Positions 32,196 through 40,799 of a stretch of DNA of 64,000 bases are shown piece by piece. Both the position numbers and the translations under genes were made by a program. The notes below the pieces were generated by a model. That model did no database searches and was not told where the DNA came from. It worked only from the letters and a program-made list of their open reading frames with translations. Position 1 is the stretch's first letter. Every line of letters begins with the position of its first letter. Source of the stretch: Actinomadura madurae (GTDB taxonomy: Bacteria > Actinomycetota > Actinomycetes > Streptosporangiales > Streptosporangiaceae); NCBI RefSeq assembly GCF_900115095.1, contig NZ_FOVH01000028.1, positions 1 to 64,000 of the forward strand. The letters run 5' to 3'.

Positions 32196-35100
32196 TCACC
32201 CGGCCGGAGTGCCGTAGACGCTGACCTCGGTGAGGTGGAAGGTGAGGTTGGCGGTGTTGCCCAGGCCGACCACCCGGACGTAGCGGGCCCTGGCCTCGGT
32301 GTTCATGGTGTCGCCCGCGTCGGCGGCCGGGCGGGGCCCGTTGCGGCCGCCGATGGTGAACCAGCGGGCGCCGTCGAGGCTGCCCTCCAGCCGGTAGGTG
32401 TAGTAGCGGGTGCCGTCGACGTAGTTGCGGACGTTGACGCGCGACACGTCGTTGACGGCGCCGAGATCGACCCGCCACCAGTTCTCGCCGTAGGTCATCC
32501 GGCCGCCCCAGTACGGCGAGTTGGCGCGGCTGCCGTCGTTGGCGGCCTCCGGCGGCCGCCCGGGCTCGGAGGAGAGCGCCGTCACCGGCTTGCGGAGGCT
32601 CCGCAGCAGGTCGCCGGAGCCGTCGCGGGACGTGTCGGGCGCCGCTACGACGCCGCCGCCGAAGAGGGCGATCGCCTCCTGGCCGGTGTCGCGGTTGACG
32701 GCGCTGGCGAACAGGCCGACGTCCTGCGCACCGGCCGCGCCCGGGACCGTCCCCGAACCGACCACGGCCCAGTTCTTACCGTCGGAACTGCACGATCCGG
32801 TCATCCGGTCGCCGTCCCTGCGGAGCCGCACGTGGACGGCGCCCGCGGTGAACCCGCCGACCTCGGTGACGTGGTCGAGCCGGCCGTCACCGTCGCCGTC
32901 GTAGGAGAAGACGCAGCCGTGCTCCGGCGTGACGGCGATGGCGGCGTACCCGGCCGAGCCGGTCTCGGCCAGGTCGTCGCTCGCGACCAGCCCGGCCCGG
33001 GTCCAGGGGGACGAGCCGTCCAGCCTGGTCACCTTCGTGGACACCGCGGTTCCCGGGGCCAGCCCGCCATCCTTGTAGACGGTCGCGAACTCGTTGGTGC
33101 CGCCCCACATGTCCCTGCCGCCGGCGGCGATGCCGATCGTGTCTCCCGCCCGCGCGAACTCCGCCTCGGTGGACGCGGCGGTCTTGTAGGGCTCGTCGAA
33201 CGCGCTTCCACCGACCATGAGGAGGGAGCGCGCGCTCACCTGGCCTGACGCGCCTCCCGCGGTGCGCCAGGAGACCGTGGCGCGCAGGTCCGGCAGCGTG
33301 CCCGGCTCAGCGCCGGACGGCGCGGTCACCGTCCAGGTCGCGGTCCCCGTCTTCCCCGGGCCGACGTCGTCCCCTCCGGTCGACTGCGGCACGACCTCGT
33401 ATCCGCGCGGCGCGTCCAGCCGGAAGCGCACCCCGCGGGCCGCGCTGAGCGCCGACTCGTTGGTGAAGGTCGCGGTCACCCGGACGGTGCCGCCCGGCTC
33501 GATGCCCTTCCGGCCGGTGGCGAGGGCCAGCGCCCCCGCAGGCTCCCCGGCCACCCGCTCCGCCAGCCGGTACGCGTCGCCGCGCGGCTCGGCCGCGTAG
33601 CGGGTGCCCGCGCGCGCCCACGTCTCGGCGACGGCGCGCCAGTCGATCCGCCGCGGCTCCTCGCCCGTCTTCAGCGACCGTCCCAGCTCGTCGAAGAACA
33701 TCCGCCAGCGCCCGGCGTAGTAGCCCCCGACCAGGCCGTTGAACTCGCGGCGCGCGTAGTCCTGGAGCCCCGGGCTGTCGCTCTCCCACAGCGTGACCAG
33801 CGACTTGAGGTTGTAGTCCAGCGTCGCGGCCTCCTCGCGGCTCGCCGCCTGCCGGGCCGCCTCCCGCTGCCAGGTGCCGAGGAGGAAATGGGGGTCGGTG
33901 CCAAGGACCTCGTCCATGAGGCGGAGCTCGCCCATCCACCGGCCGGTGAGCTGGGCGAAGGCGGCGCGGTCGCCGTCCCGGTAGGCGACCCGGATCTTCG
34001 GCAGGAGCAGCCTGCTCCGGTTCGCCAGCACCTGGCGGGAGACGTCGACCAGGTCGTAGCGGTACGCGCCGGACCGCCGCAGCCGCCGGTCGACCTTCAG
34101 CAGCTCGCCCAGGGCCTTCTCGAACTCGGCGGGCTCGTACTGGAGGGGCGTGCCGGTGTTGGCGAGGTTCGGCTCGTCGTCGAACAGGCCCGTCACGTGC
34201 CGGGTGTCCTTGCCCGCCGGCCAGGCGTAGGCCGTCCCGCCGATGATCCGCCAGGCCGCGAGAGCGTGCGGGTCGGCGGCGCCGTAGCGGGCGGTGGCGT
34301 ACTGATCGAACCAGGCGTCCATGTCGACCGGCCCGTCCCGCCACGGCATGTCGGCGAAGAACGCCACCGCCGCCGGGTTGTTGTCGATGGCCTCGGGCAT
34401 CAGCGCGATGCCGTCCATCGCGGTGCCGGGCTTGGCGCGCCACGCGTGGAACTTCTCGTTCCAGACGGTGAGGCCGGCGCCGAAGTTCTGGTGGCCGCCG
34501 AAGTTCCAGATGGTGCCGAAGGCGTACGGCGTGCCGAGGAAGTCCTTCTCCCGGTCGGTGATGTTCGGCTGCTCGGTGATGCCGTCCACGATGAACATCC
34601 GCGACCGGTCCACCGCCTGGAGCGTCTCCTCGCGGGGGTTGTTCTGCCAGCCGAGGATCACCCAGGTCGCGCCCGGATGCGCGGCGTCGAGCGCGTCCTG
34701 CACGGCCCTGGACGCCGCGGGCACCGGCACGGACCCGGCCCGGCCGCCCTCGTGCAGCAGGTCCATCTTGTACATCGTGCTCGGCCCGTACAGCTCGGTC
34801 TGCGCCTTGTAGAACGCCGCCGCGACCCTGCCGAACTCCGGCCCCGTCGGGTCGAGCCAGTCCGGGCGCTCCAGGCCGTTCCAGGTGCCCTGCGGAACGG
34901 TGTTCGCGCCCGGGTTGCGGGTCTCGAAGTCGGTCGGGACGGTGCCGTAGTAGCCGGGCAGCACCGGCGTCATGCCCAGCTCGCGCAGCCGGTCGACCAT
35001 GCGCCGGGCCAGCGCGGCGCGCCGGTCGATCAGCTGCTGGGAGATCGGCCCGTCGGTGCAGCACATGTTCTGCAGCAGCCACCACGCCTGGTGGCCCGGC

Positions 35101-35738
35101 TGCGGGATCCACGCGCGCATCTCCGCCGCGCTGTAACCGAACCGCTGGAAGGTCCGCTGGTAGACGGCGTCCTGCCCTTCGTACACCAGCACCTCGTTGA
35201 TGCCGAGCAGCGCGAGCGCGTCGATGCGGCGCTCCCACTCCTCCCAGTTCAGGTAGGCGCCCGCGTAGCCCTCGTTGGTGTCGTTGAGCGCGAACCGGTG
35301 GGCGACCGACGCGTCCGCCTCGATCGGCTTCGCGGGAAGCGGCAGCCGCGCGGGCAGGTCGAGCTGCGTCCCGCCGATCGCGACGTCGGCGTGCGCGACC
35401 TCGCGCAGGTACCGGCCGAACCCGGTGAGCTGGACGGCCGGGGAGGTGCCCGCGATCACCAGCCGCCCGCCCTCGGCGGAGACCCGGAAGCGGTCGCCGC
35501 CGGCGCCCTTGCCGATCGTGCGAAGCGTGACCTGGGCGGCCTTGCGCTTGCCGAGGATCCGCTGAAGCGCGCGGGCGGCGGGCCCGGACCCCTGCTCCGG
35601 AGCGGCCACCGGGGCGGCGGGGTTCCCCTCGGCCGCCGCCGGCACGGCCGCGGCGAGCGGCGCCACCAGCAGCACCGCCATCGCGATGATGACCGGCCAG
35701 GAGCGGCCGCCCCGTCCTCGTCGTCCGCCCACCGGCAT
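32196..35738 (-). CDS. Secreted alpha-N-acetylglucosaminidase (GH89) with NEW3 and F5/8 type C modules
   Basis: 1180 residues. Signal peptide (basic start, WPVIIAMAVLLVAPLAAAVPA). Then NAGLU N-terminal domain (about 50-145), a GH89 TIM barrel (about 150-490, with ALLGINEVLVYEGQDAVYQ, QNMCCTDGPIS, YKMDLLHEGG, ILGWQNNPREETL, IWNFGGHQNFG), and the GH89 helical C-domain to about 740. After that come an NEW3-type Ig-like domain (VRVTATFTNESALSAARGV), a laminin-G/DUF1349-like sandwich, and an F5/8 type C carbohydrate-binding domain at the end. Family members remove terminal alpha-GlcNAc from host glycans or mucin. ATG at 35738 with GGAGG nine bases upstream; a GTG at 35753 is less likely. Confidence 0.93.
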   Translation of the reverse strand: MPVGGRRGRGGRSWPVIIAMAVLLVAPLAAAVPAAAEGNPAAPVAAPEQGSGPAARALQRILGKRKAAQVTLRTIGKGAGGDRFRVSAEGGRLVIAGTSPAVQLTGFGRYLREVAHADVAIGGTQLDLPARLPLPAKPIEADASVAHRFALNDTNEGYAGAYLNWEEWERRIDALALLGINEVLVYEGQDAVYQRTFQRFGYSAAEMRAWIPQPGHQAWWLLQNMCCTDGPISQQLIDRRAALARRMVDRLRELGMTPVLPGYYGTVPTDFETRNPGANTVPQGTWNGLERPDWLDPTGPEFGRVAAAFYKAQTELYGPSTMYKMDLLHEGGRAGSVPVPAASRAVQDALDAAHPGATWVILGWQNNPREETLQAVDRSRMFIVDGITEQPNITDREKDFLGTPYAFGTIWNFGGHQNFGAGLTVWNEKFHAWRAKPGTAMDGIALMPEAIDNNPAAVAFFADMPWRDGPVDMDAWFDQYATARYGAADPHALAAWRIIGGTAYAWPAGKDTRHVTGLFDDEPNLANTGTPLQYEPAEFEKALGELLKVDRRLRRSGAYRYDLVDVSRQVLANRSRLLLPKIRVAYRDGDRAAFAQLTGRWMGELRLMDEVLGTDPHFLLGTWQREAARQAASREEAATLDYNLKSLVTLWESDSPGLQDYARREFNGLVGGYYAGRWRMFFDELGRSLKTGEEPRRIDWRAVAETWARAGTRYAAEPRGDAYRLAERVAGEPAGALALATGRKGIEPGGTVRVTATFTNESALSAARGVRFRLDAPRGYEVVPQSTGGDDVGPGKTGTATWTVTAPSGAEPGTLPDLRATVSWRTAGGASGQVSARSLLMVGGSAFDEPYKTAASTEAEFARAGDTIGIAAGGRDMWGGTNEFATVYKDGGLAPGTAVSTKVTRLDGSSPWTRAGLVASDDLAETGSAGYAAIAVTPEHGCVFSYDGDGDGRLDHVTEVGGFTAGAVHVRLRRDGDRMTGSCSSDGKNWAVVGSGTVPGAAGAQDVGLFASAVNRDTGQEAIALFGGGVVAAPDTSRDGSGDLLRSLRKPVTALSSEPGRPPEAANDGSRANSPYWGGRMTYGENWWRVDLGAVNDVSRVNVRNYVDGTRYYTYRLEGSLDGARWFTIGGRNGPRPAADAGDTMNTEARARYVRVVGLGNTANLTFHLTEVSVYGTPAG

Positions 35739-36133
35739 GCCGGACACCTCCACCGAGGTTCGTTAGGCCCGTTAAGAAGAAGGCGGCCTTCATCATGATC
35801 ATGCAGAGCCCCCCGGTCAAGGGATGCCCGTGATCTTGTGGAGAGGCAAGGGAGCGGAGCGCGCGGTCGGCACGCCCGGGCCGCGCCTGTACGTCGGACT
35901 GGCACCCGCCCCTTCAACCCGGCACGAATTTCGACAAACTGGCCAATTTACGGCACCTCCCAGAGCCATTCCCGTGCAGGTATCCGGGCCACAGGTAGAG
36001 GAATTTACTCCATCGAAGGGACGGCCCTGACGAGAGCACGTTGTGTCCGCAGATCTTGTGATACAAGTTTGGAACGGGCTTATTCCCAGAAGTGATCTAG
36101 ATAAGGGCAAGTGCGACCAGAGGCGGGGGTCGG
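35739..36133. promoter_or_regulatory. 395-base divergent intergenic region
   Basis: No gene is apparent. It separates the GH89 gene and the GAF membrane protein, and is locally A/T-rich. Next to the GH89 gene are near-repeats CGTTAGG and CGTTAAG, 11 bases apart. Nearer the GAF gene a perfect palindrome CTTGT-GAT-ACAAG (36055-36067) may be an operator or promoter element. Confidence 0.35.
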
Positions 36134-36928
36134 GTGGGTTTCAAGGCAGCCAAGAAGGTCGCGAAGCGGGCGGCGGAAGTGATCCTGCTCAACCTGCCCA
36201 TCACCGTGCTGCTCGCGGTGTCGGTCTCGGCCCTCCCGCTGGCCGCGAATTCCACGTCGGGCGCGCCCCGCGCCGCGCTCATGGTCGCGCTCCTGGTCTG
36301 CGCGGGACTCGCGGGTGCCTCGATATGGCTGCGCAGTTCGCATTCCGGTACCTACAAGGATATTGCCGAACGACTCGCCCGCACGCTGTCCGGGGGAGGC
36401 CTGCCCGTGATCGTGGCCCTCGGCCTCCTGGCCAGCAAGACCGATAGCGGTCAGGCGCAGGTCGCCCAGCGCGATCTGGTGCACCATGTCCTCGTCGCCG
36501 CGAAACGGACCAGCAGCCACGCGAAGGAGTCGAGCCAGACCAGAACCGCCTTCTACCAATTGAAGAAGGACGACGGTCTCCTGCATTTGATCAATGCCGA
36601 GTGGGGCGGCGCCGCCCCCCGCCGGACGATGGGAGACCAGGGCGAGCACGATGGCGATCTCCTGCAGTTCACGCTGAACCCGTTGCGAGGCAAACGCGTA
36701 GATGACCTGAGAAAGCAAGAATCATTTCTGGACGTGCTGGAGATGGGGTCATTGCAGTACCGGAGCTGCATCGCCGTGGCCGTTGGGATTCGCGATGTCA
36801 ACGAGGTCGCCGGGCTGCTCGTCGCCGTCTCCCCCGAACCCAAGGCGTTCGCGGAAACCGATCTGGAGGCGCTTCGCCTGCTCGCGGGAATTCTGGCGGC
36901 GGCTCTGGCGCACGTACACAGTCTGTGA
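36134..36928 (+). CDS. Membrane-anchored GAF-domain-like protein
   Basis: 264 residues. Two N-terminal membrane helices (VILLNLPITVLLAVSVSALPL and AALMVALLVCAGLAGASIWL), a third weak hydrophobic stretch, then a soluble domain. The end (SCIAVAVGIRDVNEVAGLLVA followed by FAETDLEALRLLAGILAAAL) is characteristic of GAF domains (final strand and dimer helix). It lacks a kinase or cyclase output, so it may be a sensor or scaffold. GTG start with a G-rich upstream sequence. The 63-residue protein after it may be its partner. Confidence 0.7.
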   Translation: MGFKAAKKVAKRAAEVILLNLPITVLLAVSVSALPLAANSTSGAPRAALMVALLVCAGLAGASIWLRSSHSGTYKDIAERLARTLSGGGLPVIVALGLLASKTDSGQAQVAQRDLVHHVLVAAKRTSSHAKESSQTRTAFYQLKKDDGLLHLINAEWGGAAPRRTMGDQGEHDGDLLQFTLNPLRGKRVDDLRKQESFLDVLEMGSLQYRSCIAVAVGIRDVNEVAGLLVAVSPEPKAFAETDLEALRLLAGILAAALAHVHSL

Positions 36929-36968
36929 GAGTCTGATAACGGCGGGTGTGCGCCCGAAAGGACGATCG

Positions 36969-37160
36969 ATGACCGGTAGAGATCAGGAAGGGGCGGGATC
37001 AGTGACCAGCGACGAAATGGTCGAGCGAGCCGAACGCGTCGCCGAGAACCAGCTCGACGCCGACGAGTACTACGAAGACGTCGAGCGGCGCGCGGTCCTC
37101 CTGGTCGAGTCCGAGGCCAAGCGCAGGCGCGCGCCCAAACCCCCCCGGCACGGCAGCTGA
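36969..37160 (+). CDS. Small acidic coiled-coil-like protein
   Basis: 63 residues, rich in E, D and R (DEMVERAERVAENQLDADEYY), with a predicted long helix and a basic C-terminus (KRRRAPKPPRHG). AAAGGA precedes the ATG at 36969. Forty bases separate it from the GAF protein. Not assigned to any family; it might bind the upstream sensor or nucleic acid. Confidence 0.5.
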   Translation: MTGRDQEGAGSVTSDEMVERAERVAENQLDADEYYEDVERRAVLLVESEAKRRRAPKPPRHGS

Positions 37161-37200
37161 GCCCCGTCGGGGCGGGTTCGGGCGGACGGTGCGGCCCGGG

Positions 37201-38412
37201 TCAGGCCTGGCGTTCGAAGACGGCGGCGAGCCCCTGGCCGCCGCCGATGCACATGGTCTCCAGGCCGTAGCGCGCTTCCCGGCGGTCCATCTCGCGCAGC
37301 AGCGTGGCCAGGATCCGCGCCCCGGTGGCGCCGACGGGGTGGCCGAGCGAGATCCCGGAGCCGTTGACGTTGAGCCGGTCGAAGTCGGACTCGGCGAACT
37401 TCCACTCGCGGGTGCAGGCGAGCACCTGGGCGGCGAAGGCCTCGTTCAGCTCGACGAGGTCGATGTCCGCCAGGCGCAGGTCGGCGCGGCGCAGGGCGCG
37501 TTCGGTCGCGGGCACCGGGCCGATGCCCATCGTGCGGGGCGGCACCCCGGCCACGGCCCACGACACCAGCCGCGCCAGCGGGCGCAGGCCGAGTTCCTCG
37601 GCGCGTTCGCGGGTCGTGACCAGGCACGCCGCCGCGCCGTCGTTCTGGCCGCTGGCGTTGCCCGCCGTCACCGTGGCCTCGGCGTCGGCGTTCCGCATCA
37701 CCGGCCGGAGCGCGGCGAGCCGTTCCAGGGTCGTGTCCGCCCGGGGGTGCTCGTCGCGGTCCACGACGACATCGCCCTTCCTGCCGCGGACGGTGACCGG
37801 GACCATCTCGTCGTCGAACCGTCCCGCGTCTGCGGCGGCGACGGCCCGCTGGTGCGACCGGAGGGCCAGCCGGTCCTGCTCCTCGCGCGGGATCGTGTAC
37901 TCGCGGCGGAGGTTCTCGGCGGTCTCCACCATCCCGCCCGGGACGGGGTGGTTCGCTCCCCCGGCCGTCACGCGCGCGCGGGCGAGCCGGTCGTGGAGCC
38001 GCACGTCCGGGCCCTTGGCGCCCCAGCGGACGTCGGTCGAGTAGAACTCGGTCTGGCTCATGCTCTCGACCCCGCCCGCGACCACGACGTCGGCGCCGCC
38101 CGTCTGCACCAGCATGGCGGCGCTGATCACCGCCTGCAGCCCGGATCCGCACCGGCGGTCCACCTGGAGGCCCGGCACGCTGACCGGCAGGCCGGCGTCC
38201 AGCCCGGCGACACGGCCAATGGCCGGCGCCTCGCCGCTCGGGTTGCAGTGCCCGAGCACCACGTCGTCGACGTCGCCGCCCGGCACGCCGGTGCGGTCGA
38301 GCAGCGCGCGGATCACCGTGGCGGCCAGGTCGGCCGCCGGGACCGAGCGGAGCGCTCCCCCGAACCGGCCGACCGGGGTCCGCAGCGGCTCGCAGATCAC
38401 CGTTTCACGCAC
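37201..38412 (-). CDS. Acetyl-CoA acetyltransferase / beta-ketoadipyl-CoA-type thiolase
   Basis: 403 residues, thiolase family. Nucleophile Cys in VDRRCGSGLQAV, GHPVGATGARI with the catalytic His, and the C-terminal CIGGGQGLAAVF Cys motif are present. ELNEAFAAQVLACTREW matches the PcaF-type branch. It completes the set with the two CoA-transferase subunits just upstream: 3-oxoacyl acid activated, then cleaved to acetyl-CoA plus acyl-CoA. GTG at 38412 with AAGGAG six bases before; the gene overlaps the previous one by eight bases. Confidence 0.92.
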   Translation of the reverse strand: MRETVICEPLRTPVGRFGGALRSVPAADLAATVIRALLDRTGVPGGDVDDVVLGHCNPSGEAPAIGRVAGLDAGLPVSVPGLQVDRRCGSGLQAVISAAMLVQTGGADVVVAGGVESMSQTEFYSTDVRWGAKGPDVRLHDRLARARVTAGGANHPVPGGMVETAENLRREYTIPREEQDRLALRSHQRAVAAADAGRFDDEMVPVTVRGRKGDVVVDRDEHPRADTTLERLAALRPVMRNADAEATVTAGNASGQNDGAAACLVTTRERAEELGLRPLARLVSWAVAGVPPRTMGIGPVPATERALRRADLRLADIDLVELNEAFAAQVLACTREWKFAESDFDRLNVNGSGISLGHPVGATGARILATLLREMDRREARYGLETMCIGGGQGLAAVFERQA

Positions 38413-39079
38413 AATCTTCTCCTTCAAGGGCGAATGGCACGTCGAGGCGGCGGGCGAGGTCGTCCGCGCCGATGCCGAAGGTCTCCACCAGCCTGACCTC
38501 CGGCGGGCCGATGTGGAAGACGGCGTGGCGCGTGTAGACGCGGCTCACGCACGAGCGTCCGGTCAGCGGATAGGTGCAGGCCGGGACGAGCTTCGGGCTG
38601 CCGTCCCTGGCGAACAGGTCCATCATCACGTACACGGACTTCGCGCCGATGGCCAGGTCCATCGCGCCGCCCACGGCGGGGATCGCGTCGGGCGCGCCGG
38701 TGTGCCAGTTGGCCAGGTCGCCGTTGGCGGCCACCTGGAAGGCGCCCAGGATGCACACGTCGAGGTGCCCGCCGCGCATCATCGCGAAGGAGTCGGCGTG
38801 GTGGAAGTACGCGGCGCCGGGCAGCTCGGTGACCGGGATCTTGCCCGCGTTGGTCAGGTCCAGGTCGATGTCGGCGCCGTCGGCCTCGGGACCCATGCCG
38901 AGCATGCCGTTCTCGGTGTGCAGGACGATCCCGGCGGCGGGGTCGAGGAACTTCGCGACCGTCGTCGGAAGGCCGATCCCGAGGTTGACGTAGGCGCCGT
39001 CCGGGATGTCGCGGGCGACGAGGGCGGCGAGCTCCGTCCGGTCGAGGGGGCCGCGGCCCAGGTGCTCGGCGACCGTCAT
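38405..39079 (-). CDS. 3-oxoacid CoA-transferase, subunit B (PcaJ-like)
   Basis: 224 residues. IPDGAYVNLGIGLPTTVAKF and the catalytic glutamate in LHTENGMLG identify the B subunit of family I CoA-transferases. Later GGHLDVCILGAFQVAANGDL (read in parts) and VTPEVRLVETFG-like end are typical. It works with the A subunit encoded just upstream to move CoA from succinyl-CoA to a 3-oxoacid. ATG start overlaps the A-subunit stop (ATGA). Confidence 0.93.
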   Translation of the reverse strand: MTVAEHLGRGPLDRTELAALVARDIPDGAYVNLGIGLPTTVAKFLDPAAGIVLHTENGMLGMGPEADGADIDLDLTNAGKIPVTELPGAAYFHHADSFAMMRGGHLDVCILGAFQVAANGDLANWHTGAPDAIPAVGGAMDLAIGAKSVYVMMDLFARDGSPKLVPACTYPLTGRSCVSRVYTRHAVFHIGPPEVRLVETFGIGADDLARRLDVPFALEGEDCA

Positions 39080-39765
39080 GCCGGCACCTCGGCGGCCCGC
39101 CGCGCGACCACGACGCGGTCCACGTGGATAGAAGGGGTCACGACCGCCTCCGGGTCCAGCGCCCCGACGGGGACGACCTCCTCGACCTCGGCCACGGTGA
39201 GCGCGGCGGCCGTGGCCATGACCGGCCCGAAGTTGCGCGCGGTCTTGCGGTAGACGAGGTTGCCCATCCGGTCCGCCCGGTGGGCGCGGATCAGCGCGAC
39301 ATCGCCGCGGATGGGGTGTTCGAGGACGTGCTCGCGGCCGTCGATCATCCGGGTCTCCTTTCCCTCCGCCAGGAGGGTGCCGGCGCCGGTCGGCGTGTAG
39401 AACGCGCCGATGCCGGCCCCGGCGGCGCGCATCCGCTCGGCGAGGTTGCCCTGCGGCACCACCTCCAGCTCGATCCGCCCGGCGCGGTACAGCTCATCGA
39501 AGACGAACGAGTCGTGCTGCCGGGGGAACGAGCAGATGATCCTGCGGACCTGCCCGGTGGCGAGCAGCCCGGCGAGCCCGGTGGTGCCGTTCCCGGCGTT
39601 GTTGCTGACCACCGTCAGGTCGCGGGCGCCGCCGCGCCGGAGCGCGTCGATCAGCGCGACGGGCAGGCCGGCGCGCCCGAACCCGCCGATCAGCACGGTG
39701 GAGCCGTCGGCCACCCCGCGGACGGCCGCGTCCGGGTCGGCGGCGATTTCCAGCCGGTCGTTCAC
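39076..39765 (-). CDS. 3-oxoacid CoA-transferase, subunit A (PcaI-like)
   Basis: 229 residues. The CoA-transferase signature DGSTVLIGGFGRAGLPVALI near residue 20 and VSNNAGNGTTGLAGLL follow the family pattern, with GKETRMIDGREHVLEHPIR later. GTG at 39765 preceded by GGAGGA. Twenty-six bases lie between it and the cyclase gene upstream. No pcaGHBCD genes are seen, so the substrate may not be 3-oxoadipate. Confidence 0.92.
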   Translation of the reverse strand: MNDRLEIAADPDAAVRGVADGSTVLIGGFGRAGLPVALIDALRRGGARDLTVVSNNAGNGTTGLAGLLATGQVRRIICSFPRQHDSFVFDELYRAGRIELEVVPQGNLAERMRAAGAGIGAFYTPTGAGTLLAEGKETRMIDGREHVLEHPIRGDVALIRAHRADRMGNLVYRKTARNFGPVMATAAALTVAEVEEVVPVGALDPEAVVTPSIHVDRVVVARRAAEVPA

Positions 39766-39791
39766 CGTCGTCGTTCCTCCTGCCGCGTGCT

Positions 39792-40799
39792 CTACTTGAT
39801 CGCCATGGCGTTGGGCGGCGAGCCGACGCCGCCGACGAGGTTCAAGGGCTTGGCGGTGAGCATGAACTCGTAGGTCCGGTCGGCGCGGCAGTCCTCGGCC
39901 AGCGCCTCCAGGTTCCACAGCTCGCCGAGAAAGAGGCCGAGCAGCGCGATGAGCGGGCGGTGCATCATCCCGTTGTGGACGACGCCGCGTTCGGGCCGCG
40001 GCTCGTCCGGGTCGACCAGGCCCGAGTCCGGGTTGACCGGATGGGCCTCCACGCCCAGGTCGTCCGAGGCGACCATCGCGAAGCGGTGGTCCCAGAGCCA
40101 CGCGATCATCTCCTTCGACTGGATGAGCCCGGGGTGCCGGATCCTCTTCTTGAAGGCCTGCCGGTCCTCCTCGCCGACCTCGTCCAGCCAGTACGAGGCC
40201 CAGCCGACCCGCAGCAGGAGCACGTCGCCCGGCCGGAACTCCACCCCCTGGGCCGCGGCCACCTCGTCCAGGTCCTCCGGGGTGATCATGTAGTTGCCGG
40301 CCAGGTCGAGCGGGGTGCCGCGTTCGGCGAAGTGCCGGGCCACGTCGAGCAGGACGCCCCGGGCGACGATCCCGCGCTCCGCGACCGTCTGGATGCCGAG
40401 GGCCGGCGTCTCCTCGCCGATCTCCTCGTCGGGCACGCCCCCGTAGAAGCCGTGGCGCGGGTGGCGGATGTGCCGCAGCCCGTCGATCTGGGACGTCGAC
40501 TGCAGGTAGAACGAGTCCAGCCAGTCGTCCCGGTGGTTCGGGTTGTTGGCGAAGATGTGGTGCACGGTCGCCGGCCTGGTCCCGGCCGGTGCCGGGACGA
40601 AGGTGTTCAGCGGGTAGTCGAGGTTGAACACCTCACCGCGGCGGACCAGCCCGACCGCGTCCCTCACCTGCCCCGGGCCGAGGAAGTTGAGCGTGCCGAG
40701 CTGGTCGTTCTCGCCGAAGATCCCCCAGGACGAGCCGGGCGGCGCGTCCTGCCGTTCGAGCAGTTCCTTGTAGGTGGGGATGCCGTCCTGTGGACTCAT
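39792..40799 (-). CDS. Cyclase-family protein (PF04199), second copy
   Basis: 335 residues. WGIFGENDQLGTLNFLGP at the front and LGLFLGELWNLEALAEDC at the end resemble the cyclase at 19.8 kb. The metal-site segment is LQSTSQIDGLRHIRHPRHG: as in the first copy the classic H-x-G-T-H is replaced while D-G-L-x-H remains. Another histidine-rich part, HHIFANNPNHRDDW, is close by. Probably hydrolyses a cyclic amide or ester. ATG overlaps the stop of the LLM gene (ATGA). Confidence 0.87.
   Translation of the reverse strand: MSPQDGIPTYKELLERQDAPPGSSWGIFGENDQLGTLNFLGPGQVRDAVGLVRRGEVFNLDYPLNTFVPAPAGTRPATVHHIFANNPNHRDDWLDSFYLQSTSQIDGLRHIRHPRHGFYGGVPDEEIGEETPALGIQTVAERGIVARGVLLDVARHFAERGTPLDLAGNYMITPEDLDEVAAAQGVEFRPGDVLLLRVGWASYWLDEVGEEDRQAFKKRIRHPGLIQSKEMIAWLWDHRFAMVASDDLGVEAHPVNPDSGLVDPDEPRPERGVVHNGMMHRPLIALLGLFLGELWNLEALAEDCRADRTYEFMLTAKPLNLVGGVGSPPNAMAIK

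Noticed and set aside
37201..39765. Beta-ketoadipate pathway (pcaIJF) locus
   Set aside because: Thiolase and CoA-transferase fit, but protocatechuate dioxygenase, cycloisomerase and decarboxylase genes are missing, and neighbours suggest another substrate; the specific names were withheld.
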